The translations under genes were made by a program, and so were the position numbers. The notes below the pieces were generated by a model. The model saw nothing but the letters and a program-made list of their open reading frames with translations. It was not told where the DNA came from and did not search any database. From contig NC_081408.1 of the NCBI RefSeq assembly GCF_030272615.1, positions 67,561,546 through 67,625,545 of the forward strand: 64,000 nucleotides of DNA, written 5' to 3'. How positions within the stretch are numbered: position 1 is the first letter of the stretch; each line of letters starts with the position of its first letter. Origin of the DNA: Cryptomeria japonica. Taxonomy: Eukaryota; Streptophyta; Pinopsida; Cupressales; Cupressaceae. Below are positions 23,640 to 34,071 of this stretch, in pieces.

Positions 23640-26600
23640 TGCGATAAGTTTTTTAGGAGTCCTAGTATCCATTTATAATAGTATGGATGCATACAATCTT
23701 TGGACCCTTCAAAAGAAAGTTTGTTATAAACAACCGATCATTTTCAAGAAGCAGCTATAAGTCCTTTTTAGCATCTGCGGCTTCCTGTGCTTGTTGTTCT
23801 ATTGCAACCTCCTATAATTTCTCCCAAGCATCTTCTTTCTATCCCATATACTTATCTTTCCACTCATGATACACATCATCACTAGGCCAAGTAAAACTAG
23901 CAATCTTCTATTTCATATCTTCTAGCCGCTTCCAAGTGACTTGTACATGCCCAATCTCTGTTTCTATGAAACCATAATGAGATTTCACTTTTTCAATTTC
24001 CTCAATTGTTTGGACAAATAAGGATGTGTCATGAGTATTAATAATCTAATTGATCCTTAGGGACAAATTATGGTCCACCTCCTTTAACCAAGTCTTCTCT
24101 TCCTTTAACTGAATAGGACCAATGAAACCTCCTGGAAATATTTCAAATTTATGATTTGAATATTCTTTCCTATAATGTTGGGCTTTTCTTTCTATAATTT
24201 CTCCTTCCACTAAAAGAATATTCATCTCTTTTATAAACTCACATGTGGACCTTAGATTGTCATTCTCTTCTGCATCTACATGGGAAGAACACATGAGCTC
24301 TAACTCTTTACCTCTAGGCACCCACTTATTCAGGATTGGTTCCAAAGTGGCTTCTTCTTCTCTAAATTTGATCAAAATCTCAAGAATCCTCTTCATATTT
24401 ATGTATACATTGGAGGTTTTGACTGAGTCAGCAAACTTCAAGATGGTGGCTTTCACCTTCTCCTCATATTTGTTTGCATACAATGTTTGAGCTTGTTTCA
24501 ATTTTTCCAACTCATGTTGGATATTTTCAGGTAATTGGGAACTAGAAGGCATAGGAGAAGGGGGATATTCAATGATGGGACTAGTAGAAGGGGGTCTTGT
24601 GGGAGAGGAGGCTATCATGAGTGTAGAAGATTCACCGGGATGATATTGACCCGCCAATTGACTCTGAAGTCTAGCAATTATGTTGTCTTTGTTGGCTATT
24701 CCTTCTTTAGCATCATTGTAAGCTTTTAAAATAGTCTCCAACTTCAATTGGAGAATAGCCTTTTCTTGTCCCTCTTTCTCTGCCACTGCAATACTAAATT
24801 TTGTAGTCTCTTGGGTTGTGCTTGCAACTTCCACTACCCTTGTGTCTTGGACTCTTTTAACTATCATGCCTCCTAAGAGGCTAGAATCTGATGCATCCTT
24901 CCTTCTTTTGTTTTCATCCTCCTTTAAAGACCACATGACAAGAGTAGCATTATCCTTGCTGAATGTCACTCCTTCCATAGGCTATGTTTCTTTCCTCACT
25001 GCATCAAGCACCAAAGCATCAGCTATATCCCATTCAAGGAGAATCAACACACCAGCCTTTGCTACCATTTCTCTTCCTTTCTCAGGGGTGATTTCTTTGA
25101 ACTCCTCCATCATTTCTTGCTTAAACTCTTCTTCTACCTGAGTTGTATTTTTAAGAGGCTATTCACTTTTCCTCTATTCACATCTAGTCTTGAATTGATC
25201 AATATTTTGCTTCCATAGAAACTGTATAAAAGCTCTTTATTTGAAAAAATTAGTGTCAGCTAGGAATTCTTCACTAGCTTGCTTAATAGTAAGGTCCATT
25301 TCTTGGCCCTTTAACTCACCATCAGTCAAATCCATTTCTGCATTAGGTGGCTCTTCGGGCACCCCCTCTTGGGTCTCCTCATAGGTATAGGCAATCTCAC
25401 CAAGACTCCCTAACTACAATAATTGTTCAGCCACAACTTGTTCATCTCCAATGTGGATAGGAGACTGAGATGGAGAATATTGAGGCTCATTAGTTTCAAT
25501 TTCTTTTCCCACTTTCTACTTCATAGGGGAATCCTGGATGTCAATGACATCTTCAATTTTCCTCTTCCCTTTTGAAGTGGAAGGCTCACATGTCACTGGC
25601 ATTATCACAGTGTAATTTGACCTCTTGTGCATTACATAGTCACCAAGTGGGATATCTCTAGCAAAGGCAGGCTTAGCCAATACCATTTTAGCCTTATCAG
25701 GCTCATTTTCCATTATGGCCTCCCTCTTTTCTTTTAAGGTTTGCATGAGATCTTCAAAATAAAGAATCAGGAATTTTATTTTCTCCTAAAATGGATTGAA
25801 GCTAGAAAGGGGGTCATAGTCAGTGTCAAATTGATGGATAAAATCAAGGGCTTTCTTATATGCCATCCACTTCTCCTTCCTTAGTTCTTGCTCATCTAAG
25901 CTGAACTCATTTCTAATCAGATCTTCTGGGAACTGAAATTGATGTGGCCTACCTCTACACACTACTCTTTTTCTGAACATGCCATTGAAAAAATCCTTCG
26001 GGTCTGCACATCTTGACACTGTAGTAGACAACCTATATAGCTTAAAGAATTCTTCAAAAAATCTCCATCCACCCTTAGTGATCACAAAATGGTGAGCCAT
26101 GGTAATAGTTGGGAAAATAGTCCCTTTACCTCTATTGGTTAGCTCTGCTTCTTGTACTACCCCAATTTGTCTTAGGACTTCTGCAATCCCTATCTTCAAT
26201 GGGAGCTGATAGGGTAGTAAAAAGGGGGTGCCTCTAAATCCAAACACTCTAAAAATAGTAGACACAGAGTACAAATATATGTCTCCCCAATTGTGAACAA
26301 TCTTCATATCCTCTGCAAACTCCTTTGGTCTGAGAAACTCCAAAAGAGCCTTAGGAATTCTAGGGTTTTCTCTACATAGAAGAATCCTAATTTTAGATGC
26401 AAAGCATCTATCAAACTTTCAATAACTTGCATCTTCTATATCCCAAGATAGAACAATACTCCAAAATTGCGCTAGCATCTCCTCTTATCCTTGAGCTTAA
26501 TCAGGTCCATCTCCTTTCTAAAATAATCAGCCCCTTTGAATAGAAACATATGCATTAACATGGAGTACCATCCAAATGGCCTATCCACCTTACCATTTTT

Positions 26601-27383
26601 TATTCCTACTAGCCCTTTATGAATTGCATCAGCAAGGTATGATGCATAAGCAAATGTTATTGCTAGGGAGGGGTTTAGAATTTGTGCAATCATTAACATA
26701 TAATGGGTTGGCATATTCTTTTCATCATCCTCTCCAAAAATCTGGCATAATGCCCAATACATACCCTTAGCTCTCAAAGTGAATAGGTTAAGAGAGAATG
26801 GTTCCATTGTACTAGGGCCTACAACTGTTAACCCCCCTATCTTTACAAAGAATTCTTTCAATGGGCCACTTCTAAGATGATCCCTTTGTGTGTTGTAAAC
26901 CTGGACTAATGACTCAAAGTCAATAGGTTCTAACAAATTGGAGGACTCACTGAGTTTAAACACTTTCCTGAATTCATCTTCATTTATCTCAATCAAGACT
27001 GATCCCTTTATGTTCCTAATGCATCTTGCCACAGAGTCATAATTCTGTGCAATCAGGGTGAATAGATCTACATCCATAAAAACACCTAGGACCACAAGCT
27101 TTCCTACATCCTACTCCCATATGCCATTCAAAGGAGCTGAGGAATTCCTCTGCCCAAAACCGACTTTGAAGAGTCCTAAGCCTGACAATCCTATTTTAGG
27201 GTCCCTCAACCAATTACCCTTATCATAAAGGCCATCTCCAATTTTTAGACGAGGGTTCTTAGGTACTAGCTCTTTTGCCTTAGCCCCAACATTGGTGGAC
27301 ATGGTTAATTGCTCTAAAAAATCATCACAGATATTTCAATCCTGGTAATTCACCTTCCCTACCAATTCTCTTCTGGGTGCCAT
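23640..27383 (-). pseudogene. Uncharacterised LTR-element protein, copy A
   Basis: The minus-strand reading starts at ATG 27383 (MAPRRELVGKVN). The same protein is encoded at 61328 (copy B), and a more distant one at 47510-50372 (copy C). Shared blocks are LKIG.GLYDKGNWLRDP, the DVGKLVV.GVFMD.DL segment, a PLKE.F.KIGGL..VGP block, NPSLAITF.YAS, the FGWYS.LMH.FLFKG block, FLRPKEFAE..KIVHNWGD, GRPHQF.FPEDLIRNEF, a KGKRK..DVIDIQDSP segment resembling a nuclear-localisation signal beside a SUMO-interaction-like motif, and a C-terminal coiled coil (KLETILKAYNDAKEG). It resembles no enzyme I know. A frameshift near 26470 and several stops break it. The reading can be followed weakly to about 23640. 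Confidence 0.7.
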
Positions 27384-29038
27384 TGTGGTCAAACAATTAT
27401 ACCACTAGCAACTAGCACAGACCTCTAATAAAGTAATTCACACAGTAGTATTTGAGAACAAACCAAGAGTTATCAAGAAAAGCACAAGAAACCCGATTAT
27501 TCACCTGAAGAAAATCGCTCTGCAACAATTCACCCTACAACAAACTTTGATGAAACAATACTTAGCAATCAAGTTGATGCGGACTCAAAATGGACAAGTT
27601 GGCATTTATGTTTTAGAAATTAACTCCGCATGCTTCAGCTTTCTTTTCAGAATTGAATTCACCAAATCAAATTCAAAACTAGCTCCAATGGGTCATAATT
27701 CCTCTAAGTCTTTCCTCTCTTTCACTCTTTCGCTATTTCGCGGAACATAAAACCCATGCTCTTTTCTTTCATGAAACAACGCCGACCTTTGGATCATGAG
27801 AACTTGCATTGCCTTTATCTCTGTTTGATCTCTTTGCTTTAGTGTCATGCCCTACCTCCTTTCCACCACTTCACAAACTTTAATAGTCATTCACTTTTCC
27901 TTCATGAGGCCACACCAAGAATTAGATCAAACTCAAATCACCTAGCCCTTAACTCCAACCGGGACTATCAATCATTTTAATTAACCACGCCTCATCTTGA
28001 CAGCTAACAGTTTTCACCATTTCGCTGAGGTTTAGCTGTGGGCATCTTAGGGCCATAAAACAATGAGAAGCGTTGGATCAATCTTGAGATGAATGCCTTT
28101 TAAGTGGGCCCTTTACCCAGGAATTACTTACCCCACTTGTTCTTCAGTTAATAAATGCCACATGGTAGTCAGCCATTAGCCCTAGAAACTCCTTTTTTTC
28201 CACCCTTAATCTACCACGTGTTCCCTTTTACTATTCCCACATAACTACTAGTTACACCTTAGGCGGGCCCTCAACCACTTTTAGAGCCATGTGGCATTCT
28301 ACACATCGCTATCGAGCTCTACAAAAAGTAGCAGTTGTTATGCCACGTCACACCTCAATGTGAATTCCACCTATCGTTCGTGACTTCATGAACATTTTAC
28401 TTCATTTGGCTTGCGGCTGTGAATCAACGCAGGCCATTGATATTTTTCCAACCCAATCATTCTTTAACCAAAGAAGACTGCTTATCTCTGGGACTCGCCA
28501 AACCCTTTCACCACTTTGCGAAGGTTAAAACATGTTCAGCTTGATCTCACGAAACCACATTGTCAATCCAATCAGATGAAACTTGATCAGTGTTTAGCTT
28601 TGGTCCAAACCTATATGTCGGGTCCACCTTCACCTTTCGCTACTTCACAGAAACTAAGTTTTGAGCACTTTTTGGTTGCGAATCAATGCGGGCCGTTAGA
28701 TCAATAGAAAATCGCATGATACTTATAAGGCCTGACGAATATTAGAAAAGGCAGATTAAAAGCAAACAAGAATAAAATATTTAAAGGGACCGCCTAGGTA
28801 AATGACAAGGGGAGAACACTTTTATGATAAATAGACCCATCGCTTAAGTGAATAAAGTAATGCCAAATTAGAAACCAAAAGGGCTTTTATCAGCTATTGA
28901 AGTGACTTAAAACCTAAACCCTGAATCCCTTAGGATTTAAAACAAATTGAAAGAACATAGGCATACCAGACATAGAATTTTCAAAAAAACCTAGCCATTT
29001 ATGGACTGAGAACATCCATTTTTAAAATAGTGATAATA
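27384..29038 (-). repeat. LTR and leader upstream of copy A
   Basis: On the minus strand this starts near 29038 with TATTATCACT, a mutated form of the TGTTATCACT seen at 59909 before copy B. It shares blocks with that region, such as the CCTAGG..AGG..ACACTT..ACTTAAG order at 28790-28860. It also contains GCGAAATAGCG at 27731-27741, matching the dyad motif of copy B. The exact LTR/leader boundary is not visible. I see no primer-binding site that I can assign. Confidence 0.55.
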
Positions 29039-29040
29039 GG

Positions 29041-29927
29041 ACCATCCCTTTCAGTGAGTCTTTTTGCACCGATAGTGTTATATCCTTAAAGACCTTTTCT
29101 TGTCAATGAGAACCATCTCCACTTTCCTCAATATCCTTTATCAATGGAGTTACTGTCTTCGATGAGTCCTTTCTAAAGTTCATCAGTGTTTGCTTTCTTC
29201 GATGCCCTTTTTATATTGATGAGACATCGCTAGCTCTCATCGATATTGTTTGAATCTTAGATACTTCAATAGAATGCTTTTAGACTTGTTTGATAACTTA
29301 TGGGTTATTACGGTATGAATGAAAATGATGATTTCTTCCAAAGAGAGATGGCTTCTATCGATGAAACCATGTGTATCAGAGACATGCCTTTTAGTCTCCT
29401 CAAAACTCATTCTCATTGAAATCTTTTTTTTGTCCATCTGGTTTCATGTCGAAGAGACTTTGGACTTTGGTGACTTCTTTTGTCCTCCCATCGAAATTCA
29501 TATCCTTATCGATATCATTCATCGATGTAGTTTTCTTCTGTTTTATTGATATCACTTTTTTGATGAGAATGCTTCTTTTGGTGAATCTTCTTTATCTTGC
29601 ATCGATGATATTGTTTCTTCGAAATCCTTTTCTCATCAGTGGGGCCAACCTCTACTTTCTTCGATACCTTTTGTTGGTGGGACCATCCCTTTCAGTGAGT
29701 CTTTTTGCACCGATAGTGTTATATCCTTGATGACCTTTTCTTTTAGATGAGAACCATCTCCACTTTCCTCGATATCTTTTATCAATGCAGTTACTATCTT
29801 CGACGAGTCCTTTCTGAAGTTCATTGGCATTTTCTTTCTTCGATGCCCCTTTTATATCAATGAGACATCACTAGGTCTCATCGATACCGTTTGAATCTTA
29901 GATACTTTGATAGAATGCTTTTAGCCA
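29041..29927. repeat. CACTA internal tandem repeats (TCGATG-rich)
   Basis: A monomer of about 245 bp beginning ACCATCCCTTTCAGTGAGTC occurs at 29041 and again at 29684. It is rich in (T/A)TCGAT(G/A) motifs such as TTCGATGCCC and CATCGATA. Related sequence lies at 50760-51610 near the CACTA right end, so this block is probably transposon-own DNA exposed between two inserted retroelements. Confidence 0.6.
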
Positions 29928-30369
29928 AGAAAGAAGTCCTTATTGCTGGGTCCCGCCAAACCTTTTCACTACTACGCGATAGGTAACTTTCGGGCATGTT
30001 GAGTTTGTGAATCCACGCAGGCCATCCGATTGACTGAGAGTTAAGCGACAATTACAAGGCCTGACGGTCATTAGAAAAGGCAATTTAAAGGCGAATAAAA
30101 ATTAAAACATTTAAAAGGACTGCCTAGGTAAAAAACAATGGGGGGAACACTTTGCATGAAAAAAGGACCCATTACTTAAGTGAATAAAGTAACACAGAAA
30201 TAGAATTATAAGGGTTTTTTCTCAAACATTTTGAAAGTGATTAAACCTAAACCCTAAACCCTCTTTAGGACCCAAAGCAATAGAAGTCACAAGGCCATAC
30301 TAGACCCAAGAATTTCATAGACTTAGCCAATTATGGAAAAAAATACCCATTTTTTAAACAGTGATAACA
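29928..30369 (-). repeat. Second, truncated LTR copy of the A/B element family
   Basis: On the minus strand this starts TGTTATCACTG at 30369 and aligns by eye with the LTR at about 28465-29038 and with the start of the LTR at 59909. It ends abruptly near 29928. It may be the 3' LTR of copy C (whose coding part is at 47.5-50.4 kb beyond G1) or a partial relic; the sequence does not decide. Confidence 0.55.
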
Positions 30370-30651
30370 GTAACCTCTAAACCTTTATCTCTTCCCTCAA
30401 AAATGAAACTTGCCATTTGAATTCCTTTCTCATATTGATTAGCTTAATAATATTTGTTCAATGTTTTTTATTGTTAAAAGATTACCTTCCTTTTAGATAA
30501 ATTAGTTAGATTCTTATTATGTTGAAGAACATTTAGTTAGTTTTCTCCTTCAACTGAGTAGTTATGTTTTATTTTGAAATGCTCAATTTTTTATCATAAT
30601 ATAGATCACAATTTATTTTCTTTAAGTATAGAATTAATGGAATATTACATA

Positions 30652-30663
30652 TGGTATCAGAGC
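30652..30663 (+). other. Copia primer-binding site (tRNA-Met type)
   Basis: TGGTATCAGAGC lies two bases after a CA terminus at 30649. It is an exact match to the widely conserved plant copia site. No copia coding sequence follows it. Confidence 0.7.
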
Positions 30664-31087
30664 AACCAAGTTCAACATTGAACCTCAGGCTTTCCACCTA
30701 TAAACAAAACTATATACATATGCAGACACACCATGGTTGAGATAATATGCATGCGCACTATATACAAAACTATATTCGCAAGTAAATCTTTTATTCAAAT
30801 CCACAATATGAAACACAAAGTTTTACTGGAAGAACACAAGTAACCTTATCTCCTTTAGATAATATCACAAGCAACTGCCTACAGAAAGATGTAGTAATCC
30901 ACAACATATACACAAAGGAAAGATGACTGATTATATTATGTATGTTCGCAAAAAGGTACAATAGTAAGCCTGAGGCTATATTCTACTTCTTCTCTAATGA
31001 TCCTTATTATTAAAAAAATTCCCTCATTTATATGAGGGTATACATTGTCACCAAGCATCGTGGATTTTCAGCATATAACTATTAGTT

Positions 31088-31092
31088 AGCAC
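31088..31092. repeat. AGCAC target-site duplication of G1, left
   Basis: AGCAC directly precedes the 5' LTR start TGTAGACACCC at 31093. The same five bases follow the 3' LTR end at 47338-47342. Confidence 0.95.
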
Positions 31093-31117
31093 TGTAGACA
31101 CCCAAAATTGTCATGTC

Positions 31118-31350
31118 TAATTAAATAAATATTTTATTTATTTAATTATCTAAGCTTAATTCTTCTATTAATTAAATAAATCTTTATTTAATTAATTAAT
31201 TCATTTATCCTCTTCTAGTCTTATTTCTCATTTAAATAAATACATTTATTTATTTAAATTATCATTTTCCTAAATTAAATAAATATCTTATTTATTTAAT
31301 TATCCCACTTCTTCTATTAATTAAATAAATCTTTATTTATTTAATTAATT
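31118..31350 (+). repeat. Five consecutive AT-rich hairpins in LTR U3
   Basis: Each unit is an inverted repeat of about 12-15 bases around a short loop, for example TAATTAAATAAATA-TTT-TATTTATTTAATTA at 31118-31148. The last unit ends near 31350. The same cluster is at 46601-46833 in the 3' LTR, and related dyads occur in the G2 LTR. Function unknown. Confidence 0.75.
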
Positions 31351-31510
31351 CATTAGCTTTTTCTACCTATGACACATGTCATTCATCTCTTAATTCCTAC
31401 ACTACCTACCTCTTTTATTATTTTATTATTTCTTCTACCTACCCTCTAATCATAGCTGACCTCCTTTTTACACCTCTCAATCTTATCCCTCCATTTCTTA
31501 TGGTGTCTTC

Positions 31511-31519
31511 TATTTAAGG
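31511..31519 (+). promoter_or_regulatory. Probable TATA box of the G1 LTR promoter
   Basis: TATTTAAGG lies about 335 bases before the LTR end, after a C/T-rich stretch. The corresponding site in the 3' LTR is at 46994-47002. Position and composition suit an LTR promoter; the transcription start is not determinable here. Confidence 0.5.
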
Positions 31520-31857
31520 AGATGCCTCCTTCATTATCAAACCCTAACAACTTGATCAATTGACTACATTACGATCCTACTTGTAACCACATTCCGTTCT
31601 TTGTTGAGCTCTTGTGCACATAAAATCTGAGAGCAAATATATCAAGCAAGATCAATGGAGATAGGAAGAATGGAGATCAAAACCCTATTGGACATGTGAT
31701 GGTATAATCTTTGTGATTTCATTTTATTTTCATTGTCTTAGGTAATCTTCATATGTTATGGTGGATCTTTGTTGTTGTTAGGCTAGGGTTTGGTGGTTGA
31801 ATTCATTTAGCCTTTCAATATTGTTATTATTGTTATCCATTTTCACCATAAACATTT

Positions 31858-31875
31858 TGGCATGCCCGGTGGGAC
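31858..31875 (+). other. Putative primer-binding site of G1
   Basis: TGGCATGCCCGGTGGGAC starts three bases after the LTR end, where the tRNA primer-binding site is expected. The TGG start fits a tRNA CCA end. I do not assign the tRNA. Confidence 0.6.
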
Positions 31876-32039
31876 ACTTGTCCCTTTGCATTTAACCCCC
31901 TTGTTGCAGGTCGAACATTTTCGGCAGCATTTTTGGTATTTTCGCATCTGTGCACTTTCGGATCGCGTTTTTGATTTTTTGGCGTGTCTGAGACAGCTGG
32001 ATCCGTGTCTCTGTTTTGGTCATATTTCATTTTGCAGGT

Positions 32040-32190
32040 TCCAGGGAGGCACGTCTGTGTTACTGAAACGCGTCTGTCATTTTCACCCGCGTCTGCGTAC
32101 AGAAAGCGCGTCTGTGGTTTTTAATCGCGCCTGTGTCTCACAGAACCGCGTTTCTATTTCGAAGTCGTGTCTGCGTAGGCGGTAATTGCG
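32040..32190 (+). repeat. CGCGTCTGTG-motif array 1 (leader)
   Basis: About eight spaced copies of a (C/G)CGTCTG(T/C)G-like decamer, such as ACGCGTCTGTC, CCGCGTCTGCG and GCGCGTCTGTG, are separated by roughly 15-20 bases of unrelated sequence. Confidence 0.8.
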
Positions 32191-33421
32191 TCTGTGTATT
32201 GCCTGTTTCAAAATTTTGGAAATTTTATTGATTCGGTTTTCGGATTTTGCATTTAGGGTTTCAGATCTGGTTTATTTTTTGGACTAACATTTTTAGATCT
32301 AGCTAACACAATTGGTGCAGCTTGCCTTGGAAGCTAAATCATTTGGTTGAAGGCCCCTATTTTCACAAAGTTTTTTGGGTTTTAAAATTTACCTAACTTG
32401 TGTGTTTGCAGGAAGGGGTGATTATTTCAAACAACCCAAACTACTAACAACTCTTTGTTGTAGGTCCTTGGCAAGAGTTTTTGATTTTTTTATTGTGTGC
32501 CTTGTTTTCATAGACTAGCAAACACTTCCATTGGTGCACTAAAATTGAATCATTGTCTTTTGTGTCTTGAGCAATAGGCTCTTTTTGTTTAAACTTTAGA
32601 GGGCCTGTCTTCCCATGTGGTCATTAGGACTACTAGTGAGAAGAGAACGACCCAAGTGGTAGCGAGGAAAACCCACCTCTTCCGAACCACTATAATCAAA
32701 TGTATTCATGGTGAAAACTATGAATAACGTGCACTAATTAGTTCATACCGACACTATGTCTCCCCATAAACCCGTTTGATCAAATTTATTTGATCATTTG
32801 TAGGGCGTAACCCCTACCAGCTGGGAGCCTTCTGTATTTATAGAGCTGGAAGTGCTGCATGTATGGCCACACGAGCGGATGCCCTTACTAGCACCTTTTT
32901 GTTTTAGAAGCCCAAATCCTTCTAGTTGTTGGGGCAAGAGGTCGGACCTCTGGTAGTGGCCCACACACATACGGTTCTTAGTAGAGATACAAAGTTCACC
33001 ATGGGGAGTTTTCATGGGGACTGATGCTTGGTTGACCCGAGAAGTGAGTGCCGAGGGTGGAGCCAGTGAGGTCAAGCATCTAAGTATCCACTCTGAATAG
33101 CACAGCCTCGAAGGTAAAACCCCATGTGGGATCAACAACTATTGTCTTGGCCAGCCATAAGAATTGTGCTTGACTTATTTTAAACATTCAAATATTCAAG
33201 ACCAAACAGCAAAACATTATGTCTTTTGTGTCTTCAAGTGTATGCAAAATATTTTTACATCAAACAACACACTTTTCTTGGAGTCATTGTCAATCTAAAC
33301 ACTTGCAAACATTAAGTCCTCATCAACATTGTATCCTCTTGTCACGAAAAATAGTCAAATAGTCAGATTTGGTCACAGCAAAATGACTTCACAGATTGGA
33401 AAAAATTGCACAAAGTTTACA

Positions 33422-33580
33422 TAAACGCGTCTATGTCTGTTTTAACCACGTCTAAGTCATCTAAATGCGTCTATGAAGGGCAGAATAGCGTCTGTGTTTA
33501 TAACAGCATCTGTGTTGAATAGAAACACGTCTGAGTCAGATAACCGCGTCTGTGCAGTATACAGGCACGTCTATGTTCAA
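33422..33580 (+). repeat. CGCGTCTGTG-motif array 2 (leader)
   Basis: Eight or more spaced copies of the same motif as at 32040 (for example ACGCGTCTATG, AGCGTCTGTG, CCGCGTCTGTG), many with C-to-T-type changes at the CpG. Confidence 0.8.
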
Positions 33581-34071
33581 AATTGCAAGAAAATTTCACA
33601 GTCCAGCAAACAAAAGGAAATCAGTTTCGGAATTCTTGAGCTCCCTAGGTTGTTTCTTCAGGTTTCATCTAGCATTCAACCTGTCTTTGGGTCTCACATA
33701 GTCCATCATTGCTTCACATCTCATTTTACATTCATACTTGTCTAAACTTGGGTCAAAAGGTCACTTGCTTGTCCTCATCATACTTTGTCAACACACTCTA
33801 TACAACAACACTTTGCTAAGTGGTCCCTCATCAAGGTTTCTTACCTTTGGGTCTCATTTGGTCTTACTTAGGGTCAAGGTCAGCTTACCTCATCAAGAGA
33901 AACTATCCTCTCTTTGGAAGTCACACCTACTCTACTACATACATACTTGGTCTTACACTTTGGACATTGAAAGTACACTTCAGATTCATTTACACTCCAT
34001 CCAACTCTTGGTCTTCCATACTCTTTTTCCATTTTCATCTAGTCTTACACATCTTGGTCAATACCTAGTTC

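Larger units (their letters stand above)
30370..31092. other. Left flank of G1 with a copia-type primer-binding site
   Basis: The stretch has no coding signal. At 30652-30663 TGGTATCAGAGC follows a CA-ending sequence by two bases. This is the usual plant copia primer-binding site, complementary to initiator tRNA-Met, so 30375-30649 probably includes the end of a plus-strand copia LTR. The minus strand near 31035 has a TATA-like CATATAAATGAGG. With its partner flank at 47343 it formed the G1 insertion site. Confidence 0.5.
31093..31854 (+). repeat. G1 5' LTR
   Basis: It starts TGTAGACACCC and ends CACCATAAACA, 762 bp. A TATA-like TATTTAAGG lies at 31511-31519. U3 holds five consecutive AT-rich palindromes at 31118-31350. 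The 3' LTR has the same length and about seven substitutions. Confidence 0.95.
31876..34071 (+). other. G1 leader (untranslated), with repeat arrays and hairpins
   Basis: About 2.2 kb of leader precedes gag. Two arrays of a CGCGTCTGTG-like motif lie at about 32040-32190 and 33422-33580. Between them, 32777-32817 holds two adjacent perfect hairpins: TGATCAAA-TTTA-TTTGATCA, and GTAGGG...CCCTAC. Short open frames here have no domain. Toward gag, the phrase (T)TTGGGTC or CTTGGTC recurs every 40-60 bases. Long leaders are usual in Tat elements. Confidence 0.65.

Noticed and set aside
31862-32185. 107-residue frame in the G1 leader
   Set aside because: It follows the CGCGTCTGTG array, starts in the primer-binding region and has no domain.
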